A DNA stretch of 64,000 nt from G963668605 sp963668605 (lineage in GTDB: Bacteria > Acidobacteriota > Terriglobia > Bryobacterales > Bryobacteraceae), in assembly GCA_963668605.1 (NCBI GenBank), contig OY764903.1, forward strand, positions 1,984,001 through 2,048,000, in the 5' to 3' direction. Positions 59,963 through 64,000 of the stretch are shown piece after piece. Under the pieces are notes generated by a model. That model had not been told where the DNA came from, searched no databases, and saw nothing but the letters and a program-made list of their open reading frames with translations. Numbering within the stretch: the first letter of the stretch is position 1; every line of letters starts with the position of its first letter. The position numbers and the translations under genes are program-made.

Positions 59963-60006
59963 CTGGGATCGCCCGATCGCGGGCATTCGCGATCGGGCGA
60001 TCCCAG
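59963..60006. terminator. 19-bp perfect hairpin between convergent genes
   Basis: Arms 59963-59981 and 59988-60006 are exact reverse complements (CTGGGATCGCCCGATCGCG) around a 6-nt loop. It lies between the DUF418 gene (+) and the receptor gene (-), both ending toward it, so a two-way terminator is the simplest reading. No T-tract is next to it. Confidence 0.6.
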
Positions 60007-60074
60007 ATGCCGCAGAATCAAGAACTGCGATGGAATTCAAGCGGTCAAAGACCCAGCGCCGATCGGCTGTCCCG

Positions 60075-63000
60075 TCAAAACAAGAATCGCAGCGCGATCT
60101 GCATGGTACGAGCGGCGCCGGCGCTGGTGATGGTGCTCGATGTGACGGTATTCACCGTCTTTTCCGGGAGGTCAAAGTTGGTGTGGTTGCTTACGTTAAA
60201 GACCTCCCAGCGAAACTGGAAGTAGCTCTTTTCGCGAACCTGGAATTTGCGCATGAGCGCGATATTCACCGAGACGTTGCCGGGACCATCGAGAATATTT
60301 CGACCGGATGTACCGAAGCGATAAGAACCAGCGGGGACGAGCGGAAACGCTGCGATATCGAACCACTGTTCGGGGCTCGGGTTGGGCACGGTTCCGAAGG
60401 CGATGCGGTCGGGCCGGTTGGCTTCTCCCTGATCCATCTGGGCGCCCGATACGGCTGGGGTGAACGGCTGGCCGCTGCGGAGACGGCCGCTGCCGGCGAA
60501 CTGCCATCCCTTGAGCAACAGGCTATGGAAGGGCGTTTCATAGACGAAGCTCAACATGACATTGTGCCGGATATCGCTATCGCCGCGGCCGCGTTCAAGC
60601 GACAGATTGCGGGCATCCTGCGCACCGCTGTAACCGCCATCGCTCATACCGGAGGAGGAAATCGCCGAGGCATCGTCAATGGCCTTTCCGAAGACATAAC
60701 TCGCGCGATAGAAGAAACCCCGGGCCAGGCGGCGGCGCACGGAAACATTCAGAGCATGGTAATTCGAATTCGATCCGAAGGCGTACATCGTAATCGTGTT
60801 GAACATCGGATATGGTTTCGGGAATCCGCCGCCGGGTTGCTGGAATTGCAGAGAACGGAACGGTTGGTTGACATTGTACGAACGTCCCAGATGCGTCCCT
60901 TTGGAACCTTCGTACGCGATCTGCAACGCCATCTCATGGCCGAGATCGCGCTCCACTGTGAAGCTCCAGGCCTGCATGTACGCCGAGGGGTGGTCCGACT
61001 CGAACGATCCGACGTTGGTTGTGCCAGTGAGGGAGGCCAGTGAATCCGGGAACGGATTGGAAAGGGAAAGCAAGCCCGGATTCGAAGTCACGCGAGTGAA
61101 CGTCTGGGATACGACCAGGGGATAGATGTTCGCCATGTCGTTGCGGATCGGATTCCATTCGTTGCCGGCATAGTAGACGCCGTAGCCGCCGCGGAACACC
61201 GTGGTGGAGCCGCCGTTCGGGCGCCACGCGAAGCCGATGCGGGGCGCAAAATCGTGATAGTTGGTGTGAATCAGCGAAGCCGGCAGGCCGTAGTCTGGCG
61301 CCACACCGACGTAACCGGCCAAACCGGCTGCGGCGGCTCTCTGATCGAGGTCCGGCACGGCTTGTGGATTCGAGAGGATCACCTTGCCGAGCGACGGGAT
61401 GAAATTCGCCAGCCGGCCATACTTCTCGGTTGGAGGCTTGGCAATCTCGTAACGCAAGCCAATATTTAGCGTGAGGTTCGTGCTGACTCTCAGATCGTCC
61501 TGCGCGAAGAAGCCAAAGTTGGTCGCAAACAGGTAGTTGGGCACGCTGCCCACCGAGCGCGTGGTGCTGTTGGGAAGTCCGAGGAGGAAATCGGCCATCG
61601 GCACGCTGGTGGGTTTGCCGTTGAAGTTATAGGTGCCGCGGTTGTTGGTAGTGTAGGGTTGAAACATCTGGGTGCGGAGGGCTTCGCCGCCGAATTTCAG
61701 CAGGTGGCGGCCCTTCACGTACGTCAGGGTGTTGGAATAGTTATAGACGTTGACATTGAACAAGATGGGCGTGGACCCCGAGTCGCCGAGATTGGCTTCA
61801 CCGGTGATCTTGAACAGGGGAAAACCGAGCAGCAGCGGGTCCGTCGTAGTGCCGGGCAGCCCGATCTGGTCCGCTATGCTCTGACCCGCGTGGGCTCCAA
61901 ACTGACGGCTCTTGGTCCGGCTGTAGCCGAAGCGGAATTCATCAATCAGAACGGCGCTGAACATGCGGGTGTAGCTGATTCCGGCCAGCGCAGAGTTACC
62001 GTTCGAAGTATTGCCAAACGTGCCGACGTCGCTGCCTGCAAAAGGATTCGAGGAGCGGCTGCGGCGCGGCACATAGCGGGCCGTCAGCAGGTCGTTCGCA
62101 AACAGGTGCTGATCGATCTTGACGACGAAGGCGTCCCAACTTGAGGGCGTCGGCGCCGTCATCCCGTAGTTGTTCGCACCCAGGCGGTTCGGCATCGGGT
62201 AGTAGTCGAGCAGTTTCAGCGCAACGGGACTGAACCGGCTGAGCGGGATACGATTACCTGCAAAGGTGCCGCCGTTGATGGGGTCTTTCACGGTGACGGC
62301 CTTGCCGTTCGCATCCACCGTTTGAGAGAAGTCGCCCTGACGTTCGAGCAGCGTCGGCACACGGCTCAACTGCGACTGCCCGATGACCTGGCGGTAGCTC
62401 TCCCAGGAAAACAGGAAGAACGTCCGGTTGCTGCCGTTGTACAGACGCGGAATGTAGACGGGACCGCTGAGCGAAGCGCCAAACTGGTTGCGGCGAAGTT
62501 TGTTGTTATCAGAATCGAAGAAATTGCGTGCGTCGAACATATCGTTGCGCACATATTCGAAGACACTGCCGTGCGGCTGATTGCCACCGGATTTCAGCAC
62601 CATGCTCATGACGCCGCCGGCCAGCCGCCCGAACTCCGCTGGGTAGCCGGTGGTCTGCATCTTGAACTCCTGCACGGAATCGATAGGCGGATTCGCCTGC
62701 ATCGTGCCGCCGCGCATCGCCTGATTGTTGAAGCCATCGAGGAGAAAGTTGGTATTGTCATTGCGGGCGCCGTTGACGGAGTAAGGCGAGCCTTCGCTCG
62801 CACCCTGCCCCTTTGGTGTCACGCCTGGCACGAGCAGCGCGAGGTCACCGACGGAACGGCCATCGAGCGGGATCTCGGCGATCTCCTGCGATGCAATGAC
62901 TTCGCCTTTAGTGGCGTTCTCGGTATTGAGCAAGGGCATGTCCGCGTGGACCTCAACGGACTCGCTGACGACGCCGGTTTCAAGCGTCATGTTCAAACGG

Positions 63001-63290
63001 GCCACCTGATCGACCTGTAGTTCCAAACCGCTTTGAACCAGCCGGCGGAAGCCCTCATGTCCCACGGTGAGGATGTATTTGCCGGGTTCGAGGTTCGGGG
63101 CGGTGAAATCGCCTTCCGCTCCTGTATTCAGTTTGTTGACCTGATTCGTACCCTGATTTCGGATTTCAATTGTGGCTCCGGGAATGACAGCCCCCGATGA
63201 ATCCCGAACGGTGCCAACAAGTGTGGCCGAAGGGCTCTGCGCCAAGAGGGCGAGAGCCAGTAGATAAATGGATGTTAAACGGTAAATCAT
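60075..63290 (-). CDS. Oar-type TonB-dependent receptor
   Basis: A 1071-residue outer-membrane protein from the ATG at 63290 (signal peptide MIYRLTSIYLLALALLAQ). The frame runs up to 63440 but the extra residues do not form a leader. Carboxypeptidase-regulatory-like domain (about 22-105): LVGTVRDSSGAVIPGATIEI, FTAPNLEPGKYILTVGHEGF. Plug with EIPLDGRSVGDLALLVPGVT and NFLLDGFNNQAMRGG. Barrel strands such as FFAQDDLRVSTNLTLNIGLR follow, ending in MQIALRFLF. Ligand unknown; it stands between an unrelated membrane gene and a DUF2087 gene. It is about 30% similar by eye to the other two receptors in the most conserved motifs only, so it is not a recent duplicate. Confidence 0.9.
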   Translation of the reverse strand: MIYRLTSIYLLALALLAQSPSATLVGTVRDSSGAVIPGATIEIRNQGTNQVNKLNTGAEGDFTAPNLEPGKYILTVGHEGFRRLVQSGLELQVDQVARLNMTLETGVVSESVEVHADMPLLNTENATKGEVIASQEIAEIPLDGRSVGDLALLVPGVTPKGQGASEGSPYSVNGARNDNTNFLLDGFNNQAMRGGTMQANPPIDSVQEFKMQTTGYPAEFGRLAGGVMSMVLKSGGNQPHGSVFEYVRNDMFDARNFFDSDNNKLRRNQFGASLSGPVYIPRLYNGSNRTFFLFSWESYRQVIGQSQLSRVPTLLERQGDFSQTVDANGKAVTVKDPINGGTFAGNRIPLSRFSPVALKLLDYYPMPNRLGANNYGMTAPTPSSWDAFVVKIDQHLFANDLLTARYVPRRSRSSNPFAGSDVGTFGNTSNGNSALAGISYTRMFSAVLIDEFRFGYSRTKSRQFGAHAGQSIADQIGLPGTTTDPLLLGFPLFKITGEANLGDSGSTPILFNVNVYNYSNTLTYVKGRHLLKFGGEALRTQMFQPYTTNNRGTYNFNGKPTSVPMADFLLGLPNSTTRSVGSVPNYLFATNFGFFAQDDLRVSTNLTLNIGLRYEIAKPPTEKYGRLANFIPSLGKVILSNPQAVPDLDQRAAAAGLAGYVGVAPDYGLPASLIHTNYHDFAPRIGFAWRPNGGSTTVFRGGYGVYYAGNEWNPIRNDMANIYPLVVSQTFTRVTSNPGLLSLSNPFPDSLASLTGTTNVGSFESDHPSAYMQAWSFTVERDLGHEMALQIAYEGSKGTHLGRSYNVNQPFRSLQFQQPGGGFPKPYPMFNTITMYAFGSNSNYHALNVSVRRRLARGFFYRASYVFGKAIDDASAISSSGMSDGGYSGAQDARNLSLERGRGDSDIRHNVMLSFVYETPFHSLLLKGWQFAGSGRLRSGQPFTPAVSGAQMDQGEANRPDRIAFGTVPNPSPEQWFDIAAFPLVPAGSYRFGTSGRNILDGPGNVSVNIALMRKFQVREKSYFQFRWEVFNVSNHTNFDLPEKTVNTVTSSTITSAGAARTMQIALRFLF

Positions 63291-63437
63291 AGCAAATAAT
63301 ATTGTATCGCTATAGGTGGATACCACGATCACGACCAATCTTGGTGAGGCTGTTAGTCTCGAAAACACCACCCAGGCGTCGGGGCCAGCCGACAGCGGCA
63401 CGCGCGAGCAACAGCCTATCGCTCCATGAACCAGGGG

Positions 63438-63466
63438 CACGGCGGGGCCTTCGCCGCCCCGCCGTG
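63438..63466. terminator. 11-bp GC hairpin upstream of receptor gene
   Basis: CACGGCGGGGC (63438-63448) and GCCCCGCCGTG (63456-63466), 7-nt loop. It lies 34 bp after the stop of the minus-strand DUF2087 gene and 150 bp before the receptor ATG, so it probably ends the former transcript. No T-run. Confidence 0.5.
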
Positions 63467-63499
63467 TCTCAAGGATTCAAGGATTATCAGGATAGGCCT

Positions 63500-64000
63500 T
63501 CATGCGGCCCTCCCAGCCAGATGGCGGATCAGGGTAAGCGCCTCGACCGGCGGCTGTCGCTCTACTCGCCTGTACTCACGGCCATCCGCGGTCCTTGTCA
63601 ACAAGCCGTGATTACAGAGTTCCCGCCGCAACAGGGCGTGGTCACCAAACAGATGATTGGCACGGATCTGCTGGTTGAGTTCATTCTCAGTAAGGGATTG
63701 CCTGGGCGGCAGTTTCGACCAAAAAATCCAGAGGCAAACTGCCTGCAGGCTGGACTTCGCCGGCCAGCTTGAGAGCCGTCCTTGTGCATCGAAATACCGC
63801 GCCAGCCGTTGAATTTGTGCAAAGTCAACGGGCTCTGGCAAAGGCTTGGGAGCGTCCAGGCGCTCATGGGCGATAGCCTGAGCCCGGAGGCTCTGGAAGT
63901 TCCGGTGGCCGGTTGACCGCGCAAGCATGTTCAAGAGTTCGACATGGCCGGGTGTGTGATCACACTCCGCGAGTTGGCTGCCTAACGTGCGCGCCAATGC
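63500..64000 (-). CDS. DUF2087-domain protein, cut by window end
   Basis: At least 166 residues; the frame stays open to base 64000, so the true start may lie outside (a TTG at 63997 is the last in-window option). The N-terminal part (HVELLNMLARSTGHRNFQSL) resembles the small helical region found before glyoxalase-like or DUF2087 domains. The rest is DUF2087: RLARYFDAQGRLSSWPAKSS, WSKLPPRQSLTENELNQQIR, FGDHALLRRELCNHGLLTRT and DGREYRRVE. This is a winged-helix-like fold often joined to regulators; function here is unknown, possibly transcriptional control. It ends 34 bp before a strong hairpin. Confidence 0.75.
   Translation of the reverse strand, partial: ALARTLGSQLAECDHTPGHVELLNMLARSTGHRNFQSLRAQAIAHERLDAPKPLPEPVDFAQIQRLARYFDAQGRLSSWPAKSSLQAVCLWIFWSKLPPRQSLTENELNQQIRANHLFGDHALLRRELCNHGLLTRTADGREYRRVERQPPVEALTLIRHLAGRAA

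Overview
The window looks like a piece of an Acidobacteriota chromosome, most likely the Bryobacterales/Candidatus Solibacter lineage. Supporting signs are: three very large Oar-type TonB-dependent receptors with an N-terminal carboxypeptidase-regulatory-like domain; two secreted proteins (3743-10156 and 39574-40944) ending in the C-terminal module I know from Solibacter proteins; many exported enzymes with twin-arginine-type leaders; S1 sulfatases and glycosidases beside receptors; and GC-rich coding sequence with large antisense shadow frames. This placement is inference from gene content; no rRNA or tRNA gene was seen.

Layout. 1-3050 is mobile DNA: the edge of an IS630-type element, then a complete IS1634-type element (1121-3050) with 22-bp terminal inverted repeats, inserted 17 bp before a uridine-kinase gene. 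3743-11569 holds a 2137-residue exported repeat protein and a divergent M23 peptidase. 11583-14938 carries an exported Fe/Mn superoxide dismutase, an exported aldo/keto reductase and a sulfatase. 15161-22453 has a GT39-like membrane glycosyltransferase, an unknown secreted protein with a proline-rich tail, a 998-residue glycosidase and an agmatine-deiminase homologue. 22838-24713 is a full-length group II intron of class C character, sitting exactly inside a palindromic repeat. 25084-35749 is a mix of housekeeping and exported genes: phosphotriesterase-like protein, hydroxyacid dehydrogenase, site-2 protease, argS, acnA, methyltransferase, yraN, pentapeptide-repeat protein. 36088-44114 has an Oar receptor, a cyclophilin fusion, a Gfo/Idh/MocA oxidoreductase, a RodZ-like HTH protein and a carboxypeptidase-regulatory-like secreted protein. 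44225-47175 is a flagellar block flgM-flgN-flgK-flgL. 47178-57494 is nadD followed by a carbohydrate-use cluster (TIM-barrel isomerase, sulfatase, alpha-galactosidase-like, alpha-glucuronidase-like, Oar receptor). 57645-64000 has a DOPA-dioxygenase homologue, a DUF418 membrane protein, a third Oar receptor and a DUF2087 protein cut by the window end.

How the genes may work together: receptors, sulfatases, glycosidases and the sugar-isomerase/oxidoreductase genes suggest a scavenger of sulfated, branched plant or microbial polysaccharides. FlgM/FlgN/FlgK/FlgL are late flagellar assembly and checkpoint genes, so the cell is probably motile at some stage.

The most interesting pattern outside the genes is a dispersed, paired palindromic repeat of about 30-60 nt found at five intergenic loci (21.3, 22.7/24.7, 30.7, 33.6 and 39.4 kb). 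The group II intron interrupts one copy, and the other copies confirm its splice junctions to within about one nucleotide. Several strong perfect inverted repeats (18244-18281, 59963-60006, 63438-63466) and a hairpin that covers the start codon of the giant protein gene (10149-10175) are also noted.
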